NCBI GenBank assembly: GCA_051647535.1
Contig: JBOFEA010000018.1
Coordinates: 118,635 to 182,634, forward strand
Direction: 5' to 3'
Length of the DNA stretch: 64,000 nt
Origin: Brevinema_A sp051647535
Lineage (GTDB): Bacteria; Spirochaetota; Brevinematia; Brevinematales; Brevinemataceae
Part shown: piece by piece, positions 26,503 through 35,971 of the stretch
Numbering within the stretch: the first letter of the stretch is position 1
Layout: every line of letters begins with the position of its first letter
Made by a program: the position numbers and the translations under genes
The notes under the pieces: generated by a model
What the model was told of the DNA's origin: nothing
Seen by the model: only the letters and a program-made list of their open reading frames with translations
Databases searched by the model: none

Positions 26503-26874
26503 ATGTATATCAGTAAAAAACTACTCGCTCTTTTATGGGGTGTAAAACACTTTTTAGGTACTGATGATCGATCTGTATATTGTATGATTAAACAAGAAAT
26601 TAGATCCAACAAAAAATACAAAAGTATACGCTTTATGAATGAGCAAAAATTCTATAAATGCTTAGAGATGGGTCAATATTTCTATTATCAACAAAATTAC
26701 GATAAAAAATTTAATAACTACGTGGAATTATACAGTATAGTATCATTACTTAAAAATCGTTTTCAATTTGATTGTAAAATAAAAGTCAATAATATTATTA
26801 AAAATAAGCCTATCACGAATTCACAATGTTTATATCTTTTACAATTTTTATCATTAGTTAGGGAGACAGAATGA
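26503..26874 (+). CDS. Hypothetical island protein, 123 residues
   Basis: I do not recognise it. It is basic and rich in Lys, Asn, Tyr and Phe, with no signal peptide or membrane helix. Its ATG follows the integrase stop immediately and its own stop overlaps the next gene in ATGA. The three genes therefore form one transcript. Small basic proteins coupled to an integrase are often excisionases or replication/transfer helpers; that is only a positional guess. Confidence 0.5.
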   Translation: MYISKKLLALLWGVKHFLGTDDRSVYCMIKQEIRSNKKYKSIRFMNEQKFYKCLEMGQYFYYQQNYDKKFNNYVELYSIVSLLKNRFQFDCKIKVNNIIKNKPITNSQCLYLLQFLSLVRETE

Positions 26875-27257
26875 AAAAAGAGTCCTATTTTTTAGATATA
26901 GGATTGATCAATTTATTAAACAGTATAGAATTTTTAAGTATTATTACAAGTAAAGATCTATATCATTATATTAAATCAATTTATCAAGAAAATCCCTATT
27001 GGAGTAATGAACATTTTTTCACTATTCAAACATTCTATACATGGCTAAGACAAGGAAAAAAAGATCATAGACAAAAATTACAAACCAAACAAGCCTTCTT
27101 GTACAAAGAAACTCATCGACTTAAAAATAATCTTAGACAAAAAGAACAATCAAAAGCTTGTAAAAAACGAATCCGAGAAATCAATCAAACAGAACTTTTT
27201 AGAATGTTTTATATCAACGCAAAGATTAATCGTTTAAAATCACATTATCATAACTAG
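26871..27257 (+). CDS. Hypothetical basic island protein, 128 residues
   Basis: I do not recognise it. The C-terminal half is very rich in Lys, Arg and Gln with a predicted charged helix (LKNNLRQKEQSKACKKRIREI), compatible with nucleic acid binding. The pattern IITSKDLYHYIKSIYQE... FYTWLRQGKKD resembles that of its upstream neighbour (VYCMIKQEI...FYKCLEMGQ), so the two may be diverged duplicates. It is coupled to the upstream gene by a 4-base overlap. Confidence 0.5.
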   Translation: MKKESYFLDIGLINLLNSIEFLSIITSKDLYHYIKSIYQENPYWSNEHFFTIQTFYTWLRQGKKDHRQKLQTKQAFLYKETHRLKNNLRQKEQSKACKKRIREINQTELFRMFYINAKINRLKSHYHN

Positions 27258-27385
27258 AAAAAACCTTGAAATTATACCTTGAAAATATAACTAAATTGTA
27301 GAAAACAGTATTTTTCTAAGTAGTTTTAATAATATAAAAAATAGATAGTCCGATAAACTTTGTAAATTAGTATTTATCGGAGCTA

Positions 27386-28045
27386 ATGGTGAAAAAATGG
27401 GAAAGACATTTTGATGATTTTGTTTTTGGTGATTTAAAATACCAGCATGTGAAATCTCAAAAAATTATAGAGTGGGAAGATCATGTTTTTCAATTATTAG
27501 AAAATGATTTTGCTAATGAAGTTTTGAAATTAGGTATTTTTGACCCCATTGAATTTTCAGAGAAAACAGTTAAAGACACTGTTTTATTTATATTAATTAC
27601 TTTGTATTTAGAAATACCATATACATTTAAAATGTTTGATTTGAGTAATAATACAAAAAAATTCTATAAAAAAGTGAAAGGTATCAGAACAGAAATTGTT
27701 AAAGAACTAAATCATGTAAATAGACATATTCATAAATTTCGTATTACAATGCGTGATCTGTATCAAAAATTACAACAACTTAAATTTCCTGAGGTTCGAG
27801 AACGTGTTGATAATTTAATAGATAATTTTTTGGAAAGCTCCAAAGAAATAACTGATTTATTAGATAATGATATTGCGATTGTATATAATATAGGAGATTC
27901 TCTTTCTTATTTCAGATTGCAATTTCAAACACGAAAATTACACTCTAAAACAGGCATTAGAGATTTAGCATTAAAATATATTACATTATCGTTACAAATT
28001 TGTTGTTCTACATTACCAAAAAGTTATAAAAAAATAGTGTATTGA
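27386..28045 (+). CDS. Hypothetical helical protein, 219 residues
   Basis: No family recognised. The protein is soluble-looking and mostly helical, with a long amphipathic stretch (residues ~85-155, KKVKGIRTEIVKELNHVNRHIHKFRITMRDLYQKLQQ...). CGGAG lies just before ATG; a GTG three bases further has better spacing. Its base composition and position between two integrase genes mark it as island cargo. The pair 27386/28079 could be a phage-defence or toxin-antitoxin-like cargo by location only; no motif supports it. Confidence 0.5.
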   Translation: MVKKWERHFDDFVFGDLKYQHVKSQKIIEWEDHVFQLLENDFANEVLKLGIFDPIEFSEKTVKDTVLFILITLYLEIPYTFKMFDLSNNTKKFYKKVKGIRTEIVKELNHVNRHIHKFRITMRDLYQKLQQLKFPEVRERVDNLIDNFLESSKEITDLLDNDIAIVYNIGDSLSYFRLQFQTRKLHSKTGIRDLALKYITLSLQICCSTLPKSYKKIVY

Positions 28046-28078
28046 ATTCTAGAAGAAATTGTAGATCCCTTGGATATT

Positions 28079-28390
28079 ATGGGTGGATTAACTAACTACG
28101 AAATTGGTAAATATATTAATAATCAGGTTCAAGATTATAATGAAAATAGAAAAGTTTTTATTAATGAATTTTTAGGATTTAAAAATCACATGCCTTATTT
28201 ACCAAAAAATGAAAATGATTTACAAGAATATACTGAATCACGTCATAAAAACACAAGAATTAATAAATATATCATGAAATGGATGGACAACCAAGAGAGT
28301 TTTGTTTCGTATTATTTATTTAGATTGTATGTTACGGATTCATTGGGTCGAATTAAAATTTCATCACCTGAAGATTCAGAAAAAATATAA
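28079..28390 (+). CDS. Hypothetical small island protein, 103 residues
   Basis: The start is placed at ATG 28079; an upstream TTG at 28070 is less likely. No good RBS is visible. The protein is polar and helical (GGLTNYEIGKYINNQVQDYNENRKVFINEF). It follows the 219-residue gene by 33 bases and may be the same transcript. No family recognised; the lack of an RBS leaves open that it is a broken 3' part of another gene. Confidence 0.4.
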   Translation: MGGLTNYEIGKYINNQVQDYNENRKVFINEFLGFKNHMPYLPKNENDLQEYTESRHKNTRINKYIMKWMDNQESFVSYYLFRLYVTDSLGRIKISSPEDSEKI

Positions 28391-28471
28391 ATTTTGAATC
28401 TTCTTAGAAAACATTTAAAAAACCTACGATAATATTGTGTAATTACAATAAAATATTGCAGGGTTTTATTT

Positions 28472-29538
28472 ATGGGATTAATTAAACGAAACGAAGTATA
28501 TTATCTTAGAATTATGATTGATAGTATCGAGTATAGAAAATCATTACATACAAAAAATAAAACTCACGCTAAAAAATTGTACGAACAATGGATCTATCAA
28601 TATCAAGAAAACAAAATTAACGGTACTAATTTTATCCCACTAATAAGCATTAAACAAAAAGAAATAGATCTTAATAGACCATCGTTAAAACAAGCCTTTA
28701 AAGAGCATTTAAGAATATCAAAAGGCAACTTTGTGGGCAATGGCTCAATCAAACAAAAGAACTCTTATTAGACCATTTAAACGCCCAAAATATACAATGG
28801 GACGACATCACACCTGAACGAATACTCGATTTTCAAGAACAACTAAGATTAGAATATGCCCCTAGTACAGTAGATAAGTTTATTACACATATTAAAGCAT
28901 TTTTGAAATTTGCTGTCAAAAGAAATTATTTTAATGAACATGACAGAGTAAGATTAGATTTTTACAAGCGATCAAAAGCTAAAAAGGCTCAAAAGCTCAT
29001 CACTGATAGCGAATTGCAAATTATATTAAAATATTGTAAAGGCATAGGGGATTTAGATTTTCTTTATTACTTAATGACTCTATTTTTTACAGCTAGCCGT
29101 CCGAATGAAATTATCAAAATGACTATAAAAGACATTGATTTTGAAAATCTTAGAGTTGTTATTTATATGAATAAAACAAAACGACATAAACACGTTGCTT
29201 TTGATAAACAATTCCTTGATGAGCTTATGGGAATTATGAAATTTAACGAACTTACAAACGCTTGTATTTTCTTAGGTAGTTGTCGATATGAAGGCTTTTA
29301 CGCACGTAAATTTAAGAAAATGAAAGATGATCTCAATCTTAATGAAAACTACACTCTCTATTCTTTTCGTAGAACAGCTGCAACAAAATGTCTTGAATTT
29401 TCTCAAAATATCCACTTAGTGGCTGAATTTCTCGGACATGAAGATATACAAAATACTAAAAAATCTTACGTACTCGATAATCCTGAAAGAACACGTCCTT
29501 TACACAATCACTTAAAAGATCTTGTCTATAAACCTTAA
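28472..29538 (+). pseudogene. Second tyrosine integrase, single frameshift
   Basis: Residues 1-90 (MGLIKRNEVYYLRIMIDSIEYRKSLHTKNK...) lie in one frame, and from base 28741 the rest continues in another frame without interruption to 29538. One missing base near 28737-28740 explains both. The catalytic part shows TASRPNEI, LYSFRRTAATKC, LGHEDI and an expected tyrosine in KKSYVLDNPE. It is similar in length and order to the intact integrase at 25489 but is clearly a different lineage. It sits where the left end of an older element would be. It is inactive unless the shift is suppressed. Confidence 0.85.
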
Positions 29539-29643
29539 TAAAGGATAGTGATATATAGATTAAAGTCTCATCTTAATTTAGTGTAAGATAGGATTTTTTA
29601 TTATTTATAAGTGATTTGTTTATTCAATTGAAATTGTCAAAAA

Positions 29644-29672
29644 TTGATATTTTTATGATATATATTTATAAT
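29644..29672 (+). promoter_or_regulatory. Promoter of the one-chain restriction-modification gene
   Basis: TTGATA (29644-29649), 17 bases, TATAAT (29667-29672), 32 bases before the start codon. Confidence 0.7.
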
Positions 29673-29704
29673 GTATAAAATTATTATTAAATAGGTGTTT
29701 ATTA

Positions 29705-32700
29705 ATGTCAACTCAAGAAAATCGTCTTTTATCACTAGGATTTAAATTAACAGATGGTCATGAAGCCTTATATACACATCAAAAATTTGATATTAAAATT
29801 GACTTATCTATCAAAAACGGTAAAATTTCTTATCCTGATAAGCTCATCATACATGATCAAACCACATCAAATTTAGCTAAAGAAGAATCCTATGTTGTCT
29901 TACAATGTGTCATTAAACTATTAGAGCTTGGATATATCCCTGAAAATATAGAGCTTGAAAGAGCTTGGGAATTAGGAACTAAAGAGAAGGGAAAACTCGA
30001 TATTCTTATTAAACATTCTAACAATAAAGCTTATACAATGATAGAATGTAAGACGAAAAAGGAATTTTCTAATACTTGGGATAAAATGCTCAAAGATGGT
30101 AAAGATAGAAGACAACAACTCTTTAGCTATTATCAACAAGATAAAAACGCGAGTACTCTTATTTTATATACTTTTGATTTTGATAATAATCTTCCTGAGT
30201 ATCATGTAATACAAACAACTAAAGAAATGAAAAAAGCAAGTAATCTTGATGAGTGTATTAACGAATGGAATAAAAACTCTGTTAAACAAGGGTTCTTTGA
30301 AAAACAAGCTTATCAAACAGATTTTGACCATGACATAAGACGAGAAAATTTACAAGAAATTACAGAAGAAACAGGGAATACCATTTATCATGCCTTTGCA
30401 ACAATTTTAAGAAAACATTCTGTTTCTGATAAATCTAATGCTTATAATAGACTTTTTAATTTATTTTTGTGTAAAATCATTGATGAAGATAGAGAGTTAG
30501 ATAAAATTGTTGAATTTCAATGGAAAGAAAACGACACTTATATCACACTTGCAAAACGATTGAATGATCTTTATAAAAATGGCATGATAAAATTTTTGAA
30601 TAAAGAAATTACAGATTATACAGATAAAGATTTACAACAATATAAAGATGATAAAGTATTGCAAAAAATGTTTGATGAACTACGTTTGTATAAAAATAAT
30701 GAATTTTCATTCATTGATGTATTCAATGAAGAATCTTTTATTCAAAATATGAAAGTAGTTAAAGATATTGTACAATTATTACAGCATTATCAATTTAGAT
30801 ATACTCATAAACATCAATATCTTGGTAACTTTTTTGAATTGTTATTAAATACAGGATTTAAACAAGAAAATGGGCAATTTTTCACTCCTGTTCCTTTAGC
30901 TGAATTTATTGTTCGTTCTTTACCATTAAAAGAGATGATACAAGAAAATGATAGTTTACCTTATATAATAGACTATGCTTGTGGGAGTGGACACTTTTTA
31001 ACAGAAGGAATGGACGAAATCCAATTTCTTATCGAAAATAACGAACTTTCTCAAACTCCATCCGTAAAAAAAGACTTGAAATCATGGAACGAAAACCCTT
31101 ACAAATGGGCAAATGAATATGTCTACGGAATTGATAACGATTACAGGCTTATCAAAACCACTAAAGTAGCTTGTTTCTTGAATGGTGATGGTGAAGCAAA
31201 TATTATTCATACGAATGGACTTAATCGATTTGGACATAAGGATTTCACAGGTAAATTACAAAAAGCAAATCAATTTGATATTTTACTTGCTAATCCCCCT
31301 TACTCGGTTGATGGTTTTTTACATCAATTAAGTGATGATGATAAAAAAGTCTTTAAATTTACAAAAATAGCAACGTCTAATACAAACGATATAGAATGTT
31401 TTTTTATTGAGAGATCAGAGCAATTATTAAAAGATAAGGGAATGATGGGTATTGTTTTACCAATTTCTATTTTACAAAACTCTGATAATTTGTATACAGA
31501 AGCACGTAAAATTTTATTACAAGGTTTTGAGATAAAAGCATTGTTTGATGTGGGATCATCGGGATTTATGGCAACAGGGACAAATACCGTTATTGTGTTT
31601 GCTCAAAAAAATGATAGTTTGTATAATACCTTAAGACTAGTAGTTGATAAATTCATGAGTGATAAAAAAGATGTTGTTTGTAATGGTATTAAAAATGCAT
31701 TTTCGCTATATGTATCTGAGACTTATGATGAGATGAGTTTTGAAGCTTATAGTCAGTGGATTGATACGCTAAAAGACAAAGATCTTGAAAACGAAAAAGA
31801 CAGAATGACGACGTTTATGATGTCTTATAATCAAGTGATCCCTGTTATTAAGTCAGGAGAGAAAGACAAATCTCAAAGTTTTTTAGGGTATAAGTTTTCT
31901 AATGCTAAAGGCAATGAAGGACTCCATCCTGTAGGAGAAGGCAAGCTTTATCCGAAAGATACAAGAGAATTACAAAATAATAAAGCAAATTATTATATTT
32001 ATCAATCCTTTTTAGGGAATATTACTAAAGAAACAGAAATACATAAAGACTTAAAAGATGACATATTTATAACAAGGTTATCACACTTACTCGCATGGGA
32101 AAATAAAGACAATTGGAGTGCCGTACGGCTCTCTCAAAAAAAAAAGATAGTCAGTAAATATCCTATTGTTAATCTTGGAGCATTTGTTGATTTTCGAATA
32201 GGTGGCACACCAGCAAGAAATAATCTAAAGTTTTATGAAAATGCAACTCACTTATGGGTATCTATTGCAGAAATGAATTCTAATATCATTACAGATACAA
32301 AAGAAAAAATTAATGATTTAGGTATTAAAAACTCAAATGTTAAATTGATTAAAAAAGGAACATTATTATTTTCTTTCAAATTAACTATTGGTAAAGTGGC
32401 AATCGCAGGAAAAGACTTATATACAAATGAAGCAATCGCAGGATTGATTTTTAAAGATCATCAACAAAAAGAATTAAAACAAGAATTTGTATACTTTTTA
32501 TTTTCTAGTAGTATATTAGATTTGAATATTATGATTAAATCTAATACCTTTGGAACATCACTAAATTTAGATACAATGCCAAAGATTCAACTCCCCCTCC
32601 CACCGATAGACGAACAAAACCGTATCGTATCCCTCATGCAAGCTCAAGACGACATCATCACTAATAGTCAAAAAGAGATAACAGAGCTTAGAGAGAAAAT

Positions 32701-33298
32701 ACAGAGTATCGATTTATCTGGGTATCCGACGAAAAAGTTAGAAAGTGTTTGTTTAGATATTGTTAATGGGGGTACACCTGATACAAAAATAGAAGAGTAT
32801 TGGGATGGTGAGATTGCATGGGCAACTTTAGTTGATACTAAAAATAAATATCTATTATCAACGGAAAGGACTATATCCAAATTAGGAATGAAAAAAAGTA
32901 GTGCTACAATGTTACCAATTAATACAGTCATTTTTTCAAGCCGTGCTACTATCGGAGATGTTAGTATAAGTAAAATACCCGTAACAACAAATCAAGGATA
33001 TAAAAGTTTTATTTGCAATCCTAAAAAAATAGAATATGAATATTTATATTATGTATTAAAGCAAGAAGGTTCTAATATTGCAGAATTAAGTACAGGTACT
33101 AAATATAAAGAAGTATCAAAAACACAAATAGCAAATTATAAAATCCCAGTACCAAGCCTAGAAGAACAACAAAAAATCGTCGATGAGATCAACACATATG
33201 AGTCTCAGATCGACTCTCTAAATCAAAAAATAACTCAAGCTAAGGATACTCAGAAACAAATTATGTCTGATGTCTTCACGATAGAAGATGTGATTTAA
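29705..33298 (+). CDS. One-chain restriction, DNA-methyltransferase and specificity enzyme
   Basis: A 1197-residue chain holds three functions. The N-terminal ~200 residues are a type I R-subunit-like nuclease domain with a PD-(D/E)xK core (GKLDILI...YTMIECKTK near residue 113). An HsdM-like N6-adenine methyltransferase follows, with motif I DYACGSGHF near 424 and NPPY near 529. Two target-recognition domains of HsdS type start near 817 (VNLGAFVDFRIGGTPA) and 1004 (KLESVCLDIVNGGTPD), each closed by a coiled coil with LPLPPIDEQNRIV or IPVPSLEEQQKIV. No helicase/translocase domain is present, so it is type IIB/IIG-like rather than type I. Two recognition domains predict a bipartite target. It has its own promoter; a RhuM gene follows 24 bases later. 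Confidence 0.9.
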   Translation: MSTQENRLLSLGFKLTDGHEALYTHQKFDIKIDLSIKNGKISYPDKLIIHDQTTSNLAKEESYVVLQCVIKLLELGYIPENIELERAWELGTKEKGKLDILIKHSNNKAYTMIECKTKKEFSNTWDKMLKDGKDRRQQLFSYYQQDKNASTLILYTFDFDNNLPEYHVIQTTKEMKKASNLDECINEWNKNSVKQGFFEKQAYQTDFDHDIRRENLQEITEETGNTIYHAFATILRKHSVSDKSNAYNRLFNLFLCKIIDEDRELDKIVEFQWKENDTYITLAKRLNDLYKNGMIKFLNKEITDYTDKDLQQYKDDKVLQKMFDELRLYKNNEFSFIDVFNEESFIQNMKVVKDIVQLLQHYQFRYTHKHQYLGNFFELLLNTGFKQENGQFFTPVPLAEFIVRSLPLKEMIQENDSLPYIIDYACGSGHFLTEGMDEIQFLIENNELSQTPSVKKDLKSWNENPYKWANEYVYGIDNDYRLIKTTKVACFLNGDGEANIIHTNGLNRFGHKDFTGKLQKANQFDILLANPPYSVDGFLHQLSDDDKKVFKFTKIATSNTNDIECFFIERSEQLLKDKGMMGIVLPISILQNSDNLYTEARKILLQGFEIKALFDVGSSGFMATGTNTVIVFAQKNDSLYNTLRLVVDKFMSDKKDVVCNGIKNAFSLYVSETYDEMSFEAYSQWIDTLKDKDLENEKDRMTTFMMSYNQVIPVIKSGEKDKSQSFLGYKFSNAKGNEGLHPVGEGKLYPKDTRELQNNKANYYIYQSFLGNITKETEIHKDLKDDIFITRLSHLLAWENKDNWSAVRLSQKKKIVSKYPIVNLGAFVDFRIGGTPARNNLKFYENATHLWVSIAEMNSNIITDTKEKINDLGIKNSNVKLIKKGTLLFSFKLTIGKVAIAGKDLYTNEAIAGLIFKDHQQKELKQEFVYFLFSSSILDLNIMIKSNTFGTSLNLDTMPKIQLPLPPIDEQNRIVSLMQAQDDIITNSQKEITELREKIQSIDLSGYPTKKLESVCLDIVNGGTPDTKIEEYWDGEIAWATLVDTKNKYLLSTERTISKLGMKKSSATMLPINTVIFSSRATIGDVSISKIPVTTNQGYKSFICNPKKIEYEYLYYVLKQEGSNIAELSTGTKYKEVSKTQIANYKIPVPSLEEQQKIVDEINTYESQIDSLNQKITQAKDTQKQIMSDVFTIEDVI

Positions 33299-33322
33299 CT
33301 TAGGTACATAAGGAAAAACTTT

Positions 33323-34363
33323 ATGGATGAATTAAACAACAACGAACCAAAACACGGTGAAATTATTCTTTATCAAACAGAAGATGGCAAGAATAAAATT
33401 GATGTTACCGTCTTAGATGAAACAGTTTGGCTTACTCAAAATCAAATGGCTGAATTATTTCAAACATCAAAACAAAATATCTCTTTACATATCAAGAATA
33501 TACTTGAAGAAAATGAATTATCTGAAAAGTCAACTGTCAAGTATTACTTGACAGTTCAAACAGAAGGTTTTCGAGAAGTTTCACGAGAAATTGCTTATTA
33601 TAATTTAGATATGATTATTGCTATTGGTTATCGTGTTCGCTCTAATAGAGGGACTCAATTTAGACAGTGGGCAACTGATAAACTTAAAGAATACCTTATC
33701 AAAGGTTTTACTATGAATGATGATCTCTTAAAGAACGGTAGCAAAAGTAATTACTTTGATGAATTACTTGCTCGTATTAGAGACATTCGATCATCTGAAA
33801 AAGTCTTTTATAGTAAAGTTCTAGATATTTTTTCAACCAGTGTTGATTATGATAAGGATAGTGAAATTTGTCGAGAATTTTTTAAAACGGTTCAAAATAA
33901 ATTTCATTATGCTGTACATGGACATACGGCTTCGGAATTAATTTTTGAACGATGTGATTCTACAAAAATCAATATGGGACTCACTAATTTCAAAGGTGAT
34001 AAAGTGACAAAAAAAGATGCTCAGATAGCAAAGAATTATCTTAATCGAGATGAGCTTGAACGCTTAAATAGATTGGTTACTTTGTATTTAGAATTTGCAG
34101 AATTTCAAACGTTGCATCGTAATGCTCTTTATATGAAAGATCATGTTGATAAAGTAAATGAAATATTAACAATGACTAATAGTCAGATATTAAAAGATGC
34201 TGGCAAGATAAGTCATGAAAAAGCAATAGAAAAATCCGTGCAAGAATATAACATCTATCGTAATCAACTCAAAGACTTGTCAAAAGCAGAAAAAGATATG
34301 CTTAAGCAATTAGATCAAACAGCAAAACAATTAGAAAAAAAGAATAAAAGCTTATCTTCGTAA
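33323..34363 (+). CDS. rhuM: RhuM-family protein
   Basis: A 346-residue member of the RhuM family, named from Salmonella pathogenicity island 3. It has the typical opening GEIILYQTEDGKNKIDVTVLDETVWLTQNQMAELFQTSKQNISLHIKNI, a winged-helix-like region, then REIAYYNLDMIIAIGYRVRSNRGTQFRQWAT and LDIFSTSVDYDKDSE. The C-terminal half is helical with a Lys-rich tail. The molecular role of the family is not established, but it is repeatedly found beside type I-like restriction genes, as here (24 bases after the restriction-modification gene). Confidence 0.9.
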   Translation: MDELNNNEPKHGEIILYQTEDGKNKIDVTVLDETVWLTQNQMAELFQTSKQNISLHIKNILEENELSEKSTVKYYLTVQTEGFREVSREIAYYNLDMIIAIGYRVRSNRGTQFRQWATDKLKEYLIKGFTMNDDLLKNGSKSNYFDELLARIRDIRSSEKVFYSKVLDIFSTSVDYDKDSEICREFFKTVQNKFHYAVHGHTASELIFERCDSTKINMGLTNFKGDKVTKKDAQIAKNYLNRDELERLNRLVTLYLEFAEFQTLHRNALYMKDHVDKVNEILTMTNSQILKDAGKISHEKAIEKSVQEYNIYRNQLKDLSKAEKDMLKQLDQTAKQLEKKNKSLSS

Positions 34364-34626
34364 TGGGCTTTTTATATAGAAAAACACTAGATATAACTTG
34401 CTAAAATATACACAATATGCTATAATAAACATAGATAAAACCAACAAATAAAAGCTAAAAAGCTTTACAAATTTAATCAAAAATAATATAATAAAGTGTC
34501 GGTATTTCACTGTACAGAAATTGTACAGGATTTGTACAGAGAGATTTTTTCAAAAAGAGCAATTTAGAAAAAATGATATGTAGATAACACCTGTATTTGT
34601 ATGATAAAAAGATCTAAAAATAGATG
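34364..34626 (+). other. Right end of the island with TACAG repeats
   Basis: Non-coding and A+T-rich. At about 34511-34540 it carries three TACAG repeats (TGTACAGAAATTGTACAG then TTTGTACAG). Similar repeats lie just inside attL (about 25420-25446). The stretch 34490-34620 aligns by eye with 36060-36190. They look like arm-type binding sites for the integrase or an excisionase. Confidence 0.6.
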
Positions 34627-34703
34627 CCCACAGGAGGCTAGGTAGCTTCTCTTCAAAAAAGCAAGTATAGATAATTCCTATACTTGCTTTTTTTATTTTA
34701 AAT
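34627..34703 (+). repeat. attR: second copy of the 77-bp repeat
   Basis: Identical to 25329-25405, including 13 bases of the tRNA-Thr 3' end and the terminator hairpin. Beyond it the sequence keeps resembling the left end of the island (CTCAACTGTA, AAATCGATAAA), showing that a second related element once began here. Confidence 0.92.
34659..34694 (+). terminator. Copy of the tRNA-Thr terminator in attR
   Basis: Same 12-bp stem and T run as at 25361. Confidence 0.85.
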
Positions 34704-34740
34704 GCTAAATCTCAACTGTATATATTTTGTACAGAGCACA

Positions 34741-34985
34741 AATCGATAAATTTATCATGCTTGGTCGGTATCGGATTTTTTATTTAAATTGCAAAAACAT
34801 CTCAAAACCTATGCAACTAAGGGTTTTACAAGTATCAAGAAAATAAGATCAATAGAAATAATTCTATACCATTGATTAGCATAGGTCAAAAAGTAATCAA
34901 CTCCTTAATAGACTTCCATTAAAACAATCTTTTAGAGAGTATGTAAGAATATCAAAAGAGAATTTGGTGAAAGCTATAAAAATAA
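34741..34985 (+). pseudogene. Remnant of a third integrase (N-terminal part)
   Basis: Short segments match the start of the other two integrase genes in order: a TTTTTTATTTA segment, TATCAAGAAAATAAGAT, TTGATTAGCATAGGTC, then a frame reading RLPLKQSFREYVRISKENL, which parallels RPSLKQAFKEHLRISKGNF of the 28472 copy. Frames are broken several times and the catalytic domain is missing. The position just right of the second att repeat is the same as that of the intact integrase right of the first. Confidence 0.75.
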
Positions 34986-35314
34986 TAGGTAGTTTTATAG
35001 CCAATCAATGCAGTATTAAACTTCTATTCTCAAGGCAATATAGAAATAAACTAAGCCAAAGGAATATAAAGGTTGGACGTATTGGTATACAAAAAAAAGG
35101 TCGTGATGGCGGTCGACCTACTGCAAATATGTTGCAATTCAAAATCAATCCTATGGATTTATTTAATATATAAATAGAATTACTAACTTACGAACACTTA
35201 AATATTTTAGGTATTGATAATGTTAGAATAGACAAAATCAATCAAAATACTTACACTATCAATTTCGCTAAAGTAGGTAGTTTTGATTTGTTTGAAAATG
35301 AGAATAAAGGGTAA
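34986..35314 (+). pseudogene. C-terminal remnant of a type II restriction endonuclease
   Basis: A frame reading RNIKVGRIGIQKKGRDGG then RPTANMLQFKINPMDLFNI resembles, from memory, the C-termini of type II restriction endonucleases such as the DpnII/MboI group. The frame then meets a TAA (35171-35173) and continues in the same frame for about 45 more codons (ELLTYEHLNILGIDN...) to 35312. The N-terminal part and the cognate methyltransferase are absent. The upstream part of the open frame derives from the integrase remnant, so this is a deletion junction. The family call is tentative. Confidence 0.4.
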
Positions 35315-35452
35315 TACTATTAATATATATATTGAATTTGGGAATAGAATGATTATATTAAAGAAAAGTTAAGATACACTTCCAAAAGATATATATATAT
35401 CTTCAATAAGGATAAAAAAATGATAATATGAGAGTAATTAAGGAAGAATAAT

Positions 35453-35971
35453 ATGAACATTAGTAATATAATTACAATAGTAGATGTTATAGCTTCTATA
35501 ATATTATTATTTCTCTTAATATTGATTACCATACGACAAAATCAAAAGCTTGAGGAATTTCAAGAAAAACAAGACGAACAAGCTAAGATTAACAGATTAA
35601 AAGAGTATATATTACACATAGAAAACAAGAATAAAGAAGAAAATTTTGTATTAATAAAAACTAGTATGATGTTTTATACTGATATGATAGCACTATTTGT
35701 TGCTCATTTTAATAAGATGAGTCCAGATATACAAGATCAGGATAGATATTTATACCATTATTGTTTTAATAGACTTATAGAAATAACAAATATAGTACGT
35801 CGAATGATGGAAGAATTTGATTTAATTAATCAAATGTATTATGAATATGAAACGTTAGTTCCAGCTCTAAGAAGCACATTTGATATGAGTACAGCAGTAT
35901 TTGATTTCTTTGAAAGCACTGTTATTTATGGATTAGGTAAAACTAGTCAAGAAGATTTATTAAAATTTTAA
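35453..35971 (+). CDS. Small membrane-anchored helical protein, 172 residues
   Basis: One N-terminal membrane helix (residues ~5-27, IITIVDVIASIILLFLLILITI) is followed by a charged coiled coil (RQNQKLEEFQEKQDEQAKINRLKEY) and a helical cytoplasmic domain of about 110 residues. GGAAG lies before the ATG. No family recognised. It is the only open gene left in the second, decayed element. The layout (helix, Gln/Glu/Lys coiled coil) is similar to the 80-residue protein at 53173 next to the other restriction gene. Confidence 0.6.
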   Translation: MNISNIITIVDVIASIILLFLLILITIRQNQKLEEFQEKQDEQAKINRLKEYILHIENKNKEENFVLIKTSMMFYTDMIALFVAHFNKMSPDIQDQDRYLYHYCFNRLIEITNIVRRMMEEFDLINQMYYEYETLVPALRSTFDMSTAVFDFFESTVIYGLGKTSQEDLLKF

